From Devosia sp. (GTDB lineage Bacteria; Pseudomonadota; Alphaproteobacteria; Rhizobiales; Devosiaceae), in contig JACDQI010000209.1 of the NCBI GenBank assembly GCA_015657675.1, forward strand, positions 1 to 39,416: a stretch of 39,416 bases of DNA, written 5' to 3'. The notes beneath the pieces are model-generated. The model made no database searches. It worked only from the letters and a program-made list of their open reading frames with translations, and had not been told where the DNA came from. Positions 31,498 to 39,416 of the stretch are shown one piece after another. Each line of letters begins with the position of its first letter. The stretch's first letter is position 1. Position numbers and translations under genes: made by a program.

Positions 31498-32367
31498 ATG
31501 CGTCTCCTCGCCGTTCTCGGTTTCCTGCTTGCGTCCATCCTGCCCGCCGCCGCGTTCGACACGGCTGAGGAGCTGGTTGCTGCTCTCTACGCTCCGTACA
31601 TGGGCGGGGCGGAGTCGGCAGATGTCCGCGCACTCCGCTCGGACGAGCTCAACCTGCTCTATGACGCCGAGGCAGCGCGTGTCGCGGAAGGGGAGGATGC
31701 CTCGCTCGACTTCGATCCGTTCGTGAACGGGCAAGACTTTCAGGTCACCGACCTCGTCACCGAACTCACCCCGGACTCCAACGAGTTTGCGGCAACGATC
31801 AATGTCAGCTTCAAGAACTTTGGCCAGCCGGTGTCGCTGCAGCTGCAGGCTTTCAACTTCGATAGCTCTGGCTGGAAGCTCGAGGACATCACCTCTACCA
31901 TGCCGGGTGCCGAGTATCGGCTGACCGACCTGCTGTCGCCCAAGATCATCATCGGGGACGACGTGTTTGCCGATCCCAGCGAAGTGGTCGAAGCGCTCTA
32001 TGACGCCTATAGCTCCGAGCGCGCCGCCGAATGGCGCCGCTGGGATGCCGAGCAGCTCTATTCGACCCAGCTCAAGGCGCTGTTCCTCAAGGATCAGGAA
32101 GAGGCGGGCGGCGAGATCGGGCGCATCGATTTTGATCCCTGGATCAACGGTCAGGACTACGAGATCAAGGACGTGGTGATCGGCGACCCCGTCATTGCCG
32201 GCGACCGCGCCACCGTGCCGGTTGAGTTCAAGAATTTTGATCAGCCGCAGAAGGCGACGCTCACCCTGGTCAAGGAAGGGGCGCGCTGGATGGTCGATGA
32301 TATCGAGAACGTCGATACCGAGTATGCCTTCCGCCTGCGCGCTATCCTCGAAGCGCCGATGCCCTGA
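31498..32367 (+). CDS. Secreted protein with two tandem DUF3828-like domains
   Basis: Signal peptide MRLLAVLGFLLASILPAAAF; internal duplication: FDPFVNGQDFQVTDLV...VSFKNFGQPVSLQL vs FDPWINGQDYEIKDVV...VEFKNFDQPQKATL. Confidence 0.7.
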   Translation: MRLLAVLGFLLASILPAAAFDTAEELVAALYAPYMGGAESADVRALRSDELNLLYDAEAARVAEGEDASLDFDPFVNGQDFQVTDLVTELTPDSNEFAATINVSFKNFGQPVSLQLQAFNFDSSGWKLEDITSTMPGAEYRLTDLLSPKIIIGDDVFADPSEVVEALYDAYSSERAAEWRRWDAEQLYSTQLKALFLKDQEEAGGEIGRIDFDPWINGQDYEIKDVVIGDPVIAGDRATVPVEFKNFDQPQKATLTLVKEGARWMVDDIENVDTEYAFRLRAILEAPMP

Positions 32368-32369
32368 GG

Positions 32370-33563
32370 ATGGATGCGATCGAGCGCCCATCGCCGGCAT
32401 TTCCAGCCGTGCCGCGGCCGGTGATCCATGATCTGGCGGCCTCGCTGATCCGCGAGGTGGCCAATGCCGGCATGGGGCGCACCGACATCTTGCCGTTCTG
32501 GTTCGGCGAGTCGGATCAGGCGACGCCGGGCTTTATCCGCGATGCGGCCGTGCGGTCGCTGGAGGCTGGCGAGACGTTCTACTCGCAGAACCTGGGGCGA
32601 CCCTATCTGCGCGAGGCGATCTCGACCTATCTCAGCGATCTGCACAGCGTTGCCATCGCTCCGGAGCGCGTTGCTGCCGTCGGTTCGGGTGTCTCCGGGC
32701 TAATGCTCGCCATGCAGACGGTGCTGGCGCCGGGTGACCGGGTGGTGGCGGTGACGCCGCTCTGGCCCAATATCGTCGAGATCCCAAAAATCCTCGGCGC
32801 CCATGTCGCCCGGGTGCCGCTGCAGGTCAGCGTTGGACGCTGGAGCCTCGATGTGGAGCAGTTGCTGGCGGCGCTGACGCCAGAGACGCGGCTCTGCATC
32901 ATCAACTCGCCCAATAACCCCACCGGGTGGACGATCGCGCCTGAGGCAGTTGGCGTGATTATGGCGCATTGCCGCAAGCACGGCATCTGGCTGCTCAGCG
33001 ATGATGTCTACGAGCGGCTGGTGCACGATCCCTCGCGGCGCTCGGCGCCGTCGTTTCTCGCCGAGGCGGAGCCGGGTGACCGGGTGATGTCGGTCAACAG
33101 CTTCTCCAAAGCCTGGAGCATGACGGGCTGGCGCATCGGCTGGATCGTGGCGCCGGAGGCGGTGGTGACCGACCTCACCAAGGTCATTGAATACAATACG
33201 TCGTGCATCCTCGAACCGGTGCAGCGTGCGGCGACAGCCGCGCTGCAGCAGGGCGAACCGGAGGTGGCTCGACTGCGGGCGCATCTGCGAACGACGCGGC
33301 AGCTGCTGGTCGACGGGCTTCGCGCCTTCCCGGGCATCGAGGTGCCGGGGGCAGGTGGGGCAATGTATGTGTTCTTCCGCATGGCCGGGCAGGGGGACAG
33401 CATTGCGCTGGCCAAGCGTCTCGTCGCTGAAGCCGGCCTGGGTCTGGCGCCGGGCGCTGCCTTCGGGCCGGAAGGCGAGGGGTGGCTGCGCTGGTGCCAT
33501 GCCGTCACCGAATCCCGCCTGCAGGACGGACTGGCGCGCCTGGCGGGCTTCCTCGGCGACTAA
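32370..33563 (+). CDS. PLP-dependent aminotransferase, class I/II
   Basis: INSPNNPTGW, LLSDDVYERLVHD, VNSFSKAWSMTGWRIGW (PLP lysine). Confidence 0.92.
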   Translation: MDAIERPSPAFPAVPRPVIHDLAASLIREVANAGMGRTDILPFWFGESDQATPGFIRDAAVRSLEAGETFYSQNLGRPYLREAISTYLSDLHSVAIAPERVAAVGSGVSGLMLAMQTVLAPGDRVVAVTPLWPNIVEIPKILGAHVARVPLQVSVGRWSLDVEQLLAALTPETRLCIINSPNNPTGWTIAPEAVGVIMAHCRKHGIWLLSDDVYERLVHDPSRRSAPSFLAEAEPGDRVMSVNSFSKAWSMTGWRIGWIVAPEAVVTDLTKVIEYNTSCILEPVQRAATAALQQGEPEVARLRAHLRTTRQLLVDGLRAFPGIEVPGAGGAMYVFFRMAGQGDSIALAKRLVAEAGLGLAPGAAFGPEGEGWLRWCHAVTESRLQDGLARLAGFLGD

Positions 33564-33652
33564 AGCCACAATCTTTGCTGATTGCCGCCGCCATTGCGCC
33601 CCACGCACTGGCTAGGAGAGGCTGGTGTTCATTTCAGCGCGGTGGGGCCATC

Positions 33653-34129
33653 TTGCGCATTCTTCTGACCTTCATTCTGCTGCTCGTGCCAAGCTTGGTG
33701 CAGGCGTTCGAGACGCCCAAGGCGCTGCTCGAAGCGATCTACCAGCCCTACCAGGCCGGCAAAAAACATGAGAGCCTCGATCCGTTCTACTCAAACCGGA
33801 TCAAGGGCCTGTTTATAGACCATGCCAACCGCGTGACGGCGGAGACGGTGGCATTCGAGACCGACGCGACGCCAAGCCGGGCGTTCAACCCGTTTCTTGA
33901 CGCCGACAATGCGCTGCTGCTCGACGTGGTGATCAGCGAGCCGGTGCTCTTGGGTGACAATGCCCTCGCCACCGTCAGCTTCCACAATTTCGACCATCCG
34001 AGCCTTCTGAGCATCGCGATGGTCAAGGAAGCCGACGGCTGGAAGGTGGATGATGTCACCTCCACCGGCGCCGGGGAGAACTGGATGCTCTCCTGGCTGC
34101 TGATCTACGACCCGTGGGACGTGAAATAA
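33653..34129 (+). CDS. Secreted DUF3828-like single-domain protein
   Basis: TTG start gives signal peptide LRILLTFILLLVPSLVQAF; FETPKALLEAIYQPYQAG, VSFHNFDHPSLLSIAMVKEADGWKVDDVTS resembles the repeats in 31498-32367. Confidence 0.65.
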   Translation: MRILLTFILLLVPSLVQAFETPKALLEAIYQPYQAGKKHESLDPFYSNRIKGLFIDHANRVTAETVAFETDATPSRAFNPFLDADNALLLDVVISEPVLLGDNALATVSFHNFDHPSLLSIAMVKEADGWKVDDVTSTGAGENWMLSWLLIYDPWDVK

Positions 34130-34145
34130 GCGAAACGAGCTTGGC

Positions 34146-35975
34146 TCAGATGGCGCGGGTTGCGTCCTTGAGCCAGGCCTTCACCTCGCCTTTGACCTGC
34201 GGACCGATCTCCTTGAACACGCGCTTGTGGTACGCGTTGAGCCAGTCGCGCTCCGCCTCGGTCAGCAGCTTTTCGTCCACTAGCCGCAGATCGATGGGCG
34301 TCAGGGTCAGGGTCTCGAACTCGAGATAGCCCGGGAAACTGCTTTCGACCGTCAGCACCAGGTTCTCGATGCGGATGCCGTAGGCGTCCGGCTTGTAGTA
34401 ACCCGGCTCGTTCGAGAGGATCATGCCGGCCTCGAGCGGCGTCGGGTAACGCGAGGAAATCCCCGCAGGTCCTTCATGCACCGAGAGGAAATGGCCGACG
34501 CCATGGCCGGTACCGTGGTTGTAGGTGATGCCGGCCTGCCAGAGGAACTGCCGCGCCAGCACGTCGATCTGCGCGCCCGATGTGCCCTTGGGGAATTTCA
34601 CCATCGAGATGGCGATCATGCCCTTGAGCACGCGGGTGAAGCGGTCTTTCTGCTCGGCGGTGACCTTGCCGGTCGCCATGGTGCGGGTGATGTCGGTGGT
34701 GCCCATCAGGTATTGGCCGCCGGAATCCACCAGCATCAGTTCGCCCGGTTTCAGCGTCCGGTTGGTCTGGCTGTTGACCCGGTAGTGGACGATGGCGCCG
34801 TTGGGGCCGGCGCCCGAAATGGTGTCGAAGCTGACGTCGGCCAGCGAGTCGCTTTCGCGCCGGAAGGCTTCGAGCGCGGTGACGATGCCGATTTCGTCGA
34901 GCTTGCCCCTGGGCGCTTCGGCGTCGAACCAGCAGAGGAACTTGGCCATGGCGGCACCATCGATCCGCTGAGCTTCCTTCATCCCTGAGATCTCGACCTC
35001 GTTTTTCCTGGCCTTGGGCAGGAGGATGGGATCGCGCTTTTCGACGATGACGGCGTCCGAGACGCCCTTGATGGTGTCAACGATCGCCACCGGGCAAGTG
35101 GCGGGGTCGAGCAGCACGCGCTTGTCGGCCGCGCCGAGCTTGCGGAGCGCGGCCGACATGGTTGCAGCGTCGGCGACACCGGCCACGCCCTCGAGGCCTT
35201 TCCTGACCTCGGGACTGATCTTCTTCTTGTTCAGATAGAGCGTCGGCTTGCCCTTTTTCGGCACGATGGCGAAGCCCAGCACGAACGGCGTGTTGGGCAC
35301 ATCCCGGCCGCGCATATTGAAGAGCCAGCAGATCGACTCGGGTAGCGTTAGCACCGTGGCATCGACATTTTCGGCGGCGAGGGTCTTTTGCAGGTCCGCG
35401 AGCTTTTCGGCAGCCGTCCGACCGGCGCGGTTGTGACCGAGGAATTCGACCAGACTCACCGGCGCGCCGGGCCGGTCGGTCCAGATGCGGTCGACAAGGT
35501 TGTCGGTGGCGACCAGCGTCGCGTGCCCGGCGAGCTTGGCGGTGAGGTCCTTGATCTCGCCCGGGGTGTGCAGCCAGGGGTCGTAGCCGAGCTTGCCGCC
35601 CTTGGGGACGACGTCGCCGATTTCTGCCGGCATGCCGCCTTGGGTAGTCTCGATCACCTTGACCAGGCTGGTGTTGGTTTCGGCCGGCGCCTGCAGGGTG
35701 TAGCGGCTATCGACAAAGAGCGTGGCCTTGCGCAGGCCGATGGCAGCGATGCCGGCCGAACCGGTAAAGCTGGTCATGTAGGCCAGCCGGGCTTCGCCGG
35801 GGGGGACCTGTTCGCCGCGATGGGCGTCGGCGCGCGGCACGAGGAAGCCGTCGAGCCCCGCTTCGGCAATGACGGCGCGCAGTGCCTTGAGCCGTGGCGC
35901 CACGGTGGACTTCTTGGTCCGGCTGTCAAAGCTCTGGTAGACGGTGGGGGCGAAGGCCGGGGGTGTAGGTGACAT
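34146..35975 (-). CDS. Aminopeptidase P family protein (Xaa-Pro aminopeptidase, M24)
   Basis: DGFLVPRADAHRGE, VDSGGQYLMGTTDITRTMATG, YNHGTGHGVGHFLSVHEGP, SNEPGYY metal-binding motifs. Confidence 0.93.
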   Translation of the reverse strand: MSPTPPAFAPTVYQSFDSRTKKSTVAPRLKALRAVIAEAGLDGFLVPRADAHRGEQVPPGEARLAYMTSFTGSAGIAAIGLRKATLFVDSRYTLQAPAETNTSLVKVIETTQGGMPAEIGDVVPKGGKLGYDPWLHTPGEIKDLTAKLAGHATLVATDNLVDRIWTDRPGAPVSLVEFLGHNRAGRTAAEKLADLQKTLAAENVDATVLTLPESICWLFNMRGRDVPNTPFVLGFAIVPKKGKPTLYLNKKKISPEVRKGLEGVAGVADAATMSAALRKLGAADKRVLLDPATCPVAIVDTIKGVSDAVIVEKRDPILLPKARKNEVEISGMKEAQRIDGAAMAKFLCWFDAEAPRGKLDEIGIVTALEAFRRESDSLADVSFDTISGAGPNGAIVHYRVNSQTNRTLKPGELMLVDSGGQYLMGTTDITRTMATGKVTAEQKDRFTRVLKGMIAISMVKFPKGTSGAQIDVLARQFLWQAGITYNHGTGHGVGHFLSVHEGPAGISSRYPTPLEAGMILSNEPGYYKPDAYGIRIENLVLTVESSFPGYLEFETLTLTPIDLRLVDEKLLTEAERDWLNAYHKRVFKEIGPQVKGEVKAWLKDATRAI

Positions 35976-36247
35976 GTCTCTCTGCCGCTTGCAGCAGCCA
36001 GGTTGGCTGGTGGAAGGACCCTAGCAGAGCCGAACCCCACAACCCAACTGTCGCGCTGCCGAAAACCACAGCCGTGCCAATGACGCCGCCCGCATTCACC
36101 ATTGGCGTTCAGCTCCCGTTAAGCCGGGTTGCGCGAAACGAATGGCTGGTCTGTGAAAGCAGGCCTAACGCCCTGCGGCGACGCACACTATGTACTGCTC
36201 CGTGGCGCTGATGCGCCGGACTACACGAATTTTAGGAGACGACCACC

Positions 36248-36382
36248 ATGCCCGAGAGCAAGAACGACTTCCGCAAGGCCCTGGGCGCTGTGATCGATGC
36301 ACGGAGCCGCGAGGCGACCCGTCAGGTGAATTATCGGTTCCAGCACCAGCTGATCGGCGCCATCACCAAGCGACCGAACTGA
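36248..36382 (+). CDS. Putative 44-aa small protein
   Basis: ATG preceded by TTTTAGGAGACGACCACC (good SD); MPESKNDFRKALGAVIDARSREATRQVNYRFQHQLIGAITKRPN stop; followed by a strong terminator. Confidence 0.6.
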   Translation: MPESKNDFRKALGAVIDARSREATRQVNYRFQHQLIGAITKRPN

Positions 36383-36430
36383 CCTCCTGGCGCGCGGCAC
36401 GGCGCGCCGATACATGCACAGGATTTGCTG

Positions 36431-36464
36431 ATCCCCGGTCCCTCTGGTCCGGGGATTTTGTTTT
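36431..36464 (+). terminator. Rho-independent terminator
   Basis: ATCCCCGG-N10-CCGGGGAT followed by TTTGTTTTG. Confidence 0.8.
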
Positions 36465-36481
36465 GCCTGGTCGGTTTTCGC

Positions 36482-37369
36482 TCAGTCCTGCCACCGTGAT
36501 GCCTTGGCGATCAGTTCCTCCGCCACTGGGCTCTGGAACTGGCGCTGGTAGGTGAGGGCGTAGAAGGTTTCCCGGATGCCAGGCAGTTGCACCACCTCTC
36601 TCAAGGTGCCTGCTTCCAGTTCATCTCGCACCACGATCGCCGGCAGGGGCGCCAGGCCAATGGCTTCGCGCGCCATCAGGCGGAGCATGGCCATGTCATC
36701 GATTTCGGCAACGATGGTGGGGGTCACCGCCAGCCGGTCGCAGAGCGCGTCAAACTCGGCGCGGATGCTGCTGGCGCCAGTCGGCAGGATCACTGGATGG
36801 GCCTTTAGCGCATCGCGAGGCGTCTTTGCGGTGCCCTTTAGTGCGGTGGCGCCGAAGAGGCTGATCGGTTGCTGCGCCAGGCGGTGTGCCACAAAGCCGT
36901 CGGCGGGACTACTGGCCGGCGCGGCGTTGCAAAGCACCACGTCGAGTTCGAGCCGGCGGAGCAGGCCGAGTAGTTCCGCCAGACTGCCCGCCGTCAGCAT
37001 GACTTCGAGGTCGGGTCGCCCGAGGCACGGGCGCAGGAAGTCGATCTGGAAATTGCGCGACAGCGTCGCCAGGGCGCCGACCCGCAGCACCTGCCGGTGG
37101 CCGGAGCCAACCCGCAGCGTCGCCAGCAGATCCTCGCCCACCGCGAAGATGGCGTCGGCATGGTCTAGGGCGACGCGACCGGCTTCGGTCAATACCAGTC
37201 GCCGCCCGACGCGCTCGAAGAGGGGATGACCGAGTCGCTCTTCCAGCGTGTGGATCTGGGTCGACAAGGCTGATTGGGCGACGCCCAAGGCGCGCGACGC
37301 CTGGGTGAGATTGCCGGCATGGGCTACTTCGCGAAAGTAGCGCAGGTGCTTGAAGTTGAGATCACTCAT
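36482..37369 (-). CDS. LysR-family transcriptional regulator
   Basis: N-terminal HTH LKHLRYFREVAHAGNLTQASRALGVAQSALSTQIHTLEERLGHPLFER. Confidence 0.95.
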   Translation of the reverse strand: MSDLNFKHLRYFREVAHAGNLTQASRALGVAQSALSTQIHTLEERLGHPLFERVGRRLVLTEAGRVALDHADAIFAVGEDLLATLRVGSGHRQVLRVGALATLSRNFQIDFLRPCLGRPDLEVMLTAGSLAELLGLLRRLELDVVLCNAAPASSPADGFVAHRLAQQPISLFGATALKGTAKTPRDALKAHPVILPTGASSIRAEFDALCDRLAVTPTIVAEIDDMAMLRLMAREAIGLAPLPAIVVRDELEAGTLREVVQLPGIRETFYALTYQRQFQSPVAEELIAKASRWQD

Positions 37370-37375
37370 CCTTCC

Positions 37376-37419
37376 ATTATAGAGAACGTTCTGTTCAGAT
37401 CAATGAATTATACAGAACG
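37376..37419. promoter_or_regulatory. Candidate LysR-type operator in the divergent promoter
   Basis: Perfect palindrome AGAACGTTCT (37383-37392); near-identical 13-nt direct repeats ATTATAGAGAACG (37376-37388) and ATTATACAGAACG (37407-37419). Confidence 0.6.
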
Positions 37420-37471
37420 AAATACGCTCGCTACATCGCTGGCCATTGGTAGCTCACAGGGGTCAGGGCAC

Positions 37472-38419
37472 GTGGACAGCATCTTTTCACCGGTCATCTT
37501 GTTTTTCGGGCTCGGCGTTGCAGCGGTGATCGCGCGCAGCAATCTTGCGGTGCCCGAAGTGGTGGGCAAGGCGCTGGCGCTGTACCTGATGGCGGCGATT
37601 GGCCTCAAAGGCGGGGTGCAGGTTTCCGAGTCAGGCTTTACGGCCGAGCTGGGGATTGCAGCTCTGGCTGGCCTCGGACTCAGCCTTTTGCTGCCGCTGC
37701 CGGTATTCTGGGTGGTGCGGAAGCTCGGAAAGCTCGACAGCCTCAATGCCGGGGCGGTGGCTGCCCACTATGGCTCGGTTTCGGTGGTGACTTTCGTTAC
37801 CGGCGTCGAAATCCTGACGGCCAGTGGCATGCCGCCGGCAGGCTACATGGTGGCCGTACTGGCGCTGATGGAGGCCCCAGCGATCATTGTTGGGCTGTGG
37901 CTGGCACGGCGGGCGACTGCGGGCAGCTCGGTCGGCGTCGGTCACCACATTTCGGAATCGCTGCGGGACGGCACGGTGATGCTGCTGATGGGCAGCTTTG
38001 CCATCGGCCTTGTCATCGGCCGGGACGGATTTGCGCCGGTCCAGCCGGTGTTCGAGGGGGCGTTCCGGGGCATGCTCTGCCTGTTCCTGCTCGACATGGG
38101 CCTGGTGGCGGCTCGGCAGCTGTTCAAGACTCGCAGCCTGACGCCGACCCTGGCGCTGCTGGCCATCGGCTTTGCAGTGGTCAACGGTGCGCTGGGCGTG
38201 GTGCTCGGCTCGCTGCTGGGACTCGACGCGGGTACGGCAGCGGCCTTGGGGGTCCTTTCCGGCAGCGCCAGCTATATTGCGGCGCCGGCGGCTATCCGGC
38301 TGGCGCTCCCGGAGGCAGATATCGGCCTTCCGCTCGCCATGTCGCTGGCCATCACCTTCCCCTACAACGTGCTGATCGGCATCCCGCTGCTGGGCTGGCT
38401 GGCGCAGCTTTTGGCCTGA
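37472..38419 (+). CDS. Sodium-dependent bicarbonate transporter (SbtA)-family permease
   Basis: Polytopic; AIGLKGGVQVSESG, AAHYGSVSVVTFVTG, GLVIGRDGFAPVQPVFEGAFRGMLCLFLLDMGLVAARQ, GSASYIAAPAAIRLALPEAD; GTG start at 37472 gives MDSIFSPVILFFGLG. Confidence 0.85.
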   Translation: MDSIFSPVILFFGLGVAAVIARSNLAVPEVVGKALALYLMAAIGLKGGVQVSESGFTAELGIAALAGLGLSLLLPLPVFWVVRKLGKLDSLNAGAVAAHYGSVSVVTFVTGVEILTASGMPPAGYMVAVLALMEAPAIIVGLWLARRATAGSSVGVGHHISESLRDGTVMLLMGSFAIGLVIGRDGFAPVQPVFEGAFRGMLCLFLLDMGLVAARQLFKTRSLTPTLALLAIGFAVVNGALGVVLGSLLGLDAGTAAALGVLSGSASYIAAPAAIRLALPEADIGLPLAMSLAITFPYNVLIGIPLLGWLAQLLA

Positions 38420-38423
38420 GGTC

Positions 38424-39293
38424 CTAGAGCTTTTCGAGCACCAGGGTGGCCCATTCCTTCTTCAAGATCTTGAAACGGACGACCATGCCGAGGCGGGAGT
38501 AGGCGGCGACGACGCGAGCGGCCTGGGTTAGCAGAATGCCCGAGAGGATGATCGAACTGCCCTTGGTCACGAGGCGGTTCATGTCTGGCGCGAGCGCCAC
38601 CAGCGGGCCGGCAAGGATGTTGGCGACCACCAGGTCGAACGGTGCCTTGGCGATAATGCGCGCGTGGTCGAGGCCGGTGGCTTCCAGGGCGTGGACGAAC
38701 TTGCCGACGCCATTGGCCTGCGCGTTCTCGGCCGTGGTGGTGACGGCGACCGGGTCGATGTCGGTTGCCAGAACCGGGATGCGGAGCCGCTTGGCCAGCG
38801 CGATGGCGAGCACGCCCGTGCCGGTGCCGACGTCGATGGGGTTGTGCGGGCGGCGGCGCTTCAGCAACCGGTCGATGGCCTCGAGGCAGCCGGTGGTGGT
38901 CTCATGGTGGCCGGTGCCGAAAGCCAGCGCAGCGTCGATCTGGATCGACTGCATGCCCGAGGGCGCCTTGCCGGCGTCGTGGCTGCCATGGATGAAGAAA
39001 CCGCCCGCAACCACCGGCGCCAGCCCTTCGAGCGATTTGGCCACCCAGTTGATCTCGGGATCGATGGCTTCGACGGTGAATTGCACGTCGCCCCCAAGGG
39101 TCTGCCGGGCGATCTCGGCAAAGGCCGCCAGTGCCGGTTCCTCGAGGCAAGTGGCTTCAAAGATCCATTCCCCGGTGGCCTCGTTCTCGTGCGCCGAAGC
39201 GGTGACGGCAAGATCGTCGCGCTCACTCACGGCATCCACCAGAGCATAGGCCTGGTCCTTGGTGAGGGGGACAGAGAGCTGCGAGAGGGGCAT
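38424..39293 (-). CDS. prmA: Ribosomal protein L11 methyltransferase
   Basis: FGTGHHETTTGCLEAIDRLL, DVGTGTGVLAIALAKR, DLVVANILAGPLVALAPDM. Confidence 0.92.
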   Translation of the reverse strand: MPLSQLSVPLTKDQAYALVDAVSERDDLAVTASAHENEATGEWIFEATCLEEPALAAFAEIARQTLGGDVQFTVEAIDPEINWVAKSLEGLAPVVAGGFFIHGSHDAGKAPSGMQSIQIDAALAFGTGHHETTTGCLEAIDRLLKRRRPHNPIDVGTGTGVLAIALAKRLRIPVLATDIDPVAVTTTAENAQANGVGKFVHALEATGLDHARIIAKAPFDLVVANILAGPLVALAPDMNRLVTKGSSIILSGILLTQAARVVAAYSRLGMVVRFKILKKEWATLVLEKL

Positions 39294-39367
39294 GGCGCGA
39301 TTGTTCCGGTTTAGGCCGTTCATGGGCCGGGAGCCGGCCGGAAGTCAACGGCGGGGCGGTGCCAGCG

Positions 39368-39416
39368 TTAAGGCAGGCGCAGGTCGGCCCAGACCGGGAG
39401 ATGGTCCGAACCGCGG
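39368..39416 (-). CDS. C-terminal fragment of endonuclease/exonuclease/phosphatase (EEP)-family protein, truncated by window edge
   Basis: Reverse strand reads RGSDHLPVWADLRLP-stop; SDHLPVWAD is the typical EEP C-terminal motif. Confidence 0.6.
   Translation of the reverse strand, partial: RGSDHLPVWADLRLP

Overview
GC-rich alphaproteobacterial (Hyphomicrobiales/Devosia-like) chromosomal window. Its core is a division/cell-wall (dcw) cluster: rnpB RNA, rsmH, ftsL, ftsI, murE, murF, mraY, ftsW, murG, murC, murB, ddl, ftsQ, ftsA, [antisense DUF763 gene], ftsZ, lpxC, followed by bamD, recN and ligA. Upstream are a DUF2336 protein, an ArsR-HTH/methyltransferase regulator (SahR-like) with metF, a Pro/Ala-rich hypothetical and a TerB/J-domain protein. 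Downstream are a secreted EF-hand-loop protein, DUF3828-like proteins flanking a PLP aminotransferase, an M24 aminopeptidase P, a 44-aa small ORF with its own terminator, a divergent LysR / SbtA-like permease pair, prmA and the C-terminal end of an EEP-family protein. I did not find an obvious new defence or mobile system. The most notable observations are: (1) murD is missing from its usual slot between mraY and ftsW, where a 23-nt palindrome lies instead; (2) a DUF763 gene is inserted tail-to-tail between ftsA and ftsZ, with the two stop codons abutting as TGATCA; (3) murE carries a compensated double frameshift across a conserved motif; (4) lpxC is split by an apparent 1-nt deletion; (5) mraZ is absent; (6) a DUF3828-like domain occurs three times in two genes around an aminotransferase; (7) there are candidate operators upstream of the SahR-like gene, ftsZ and the LysR/SbtA pair. 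All family calls are from reading the translations; no database search was run.
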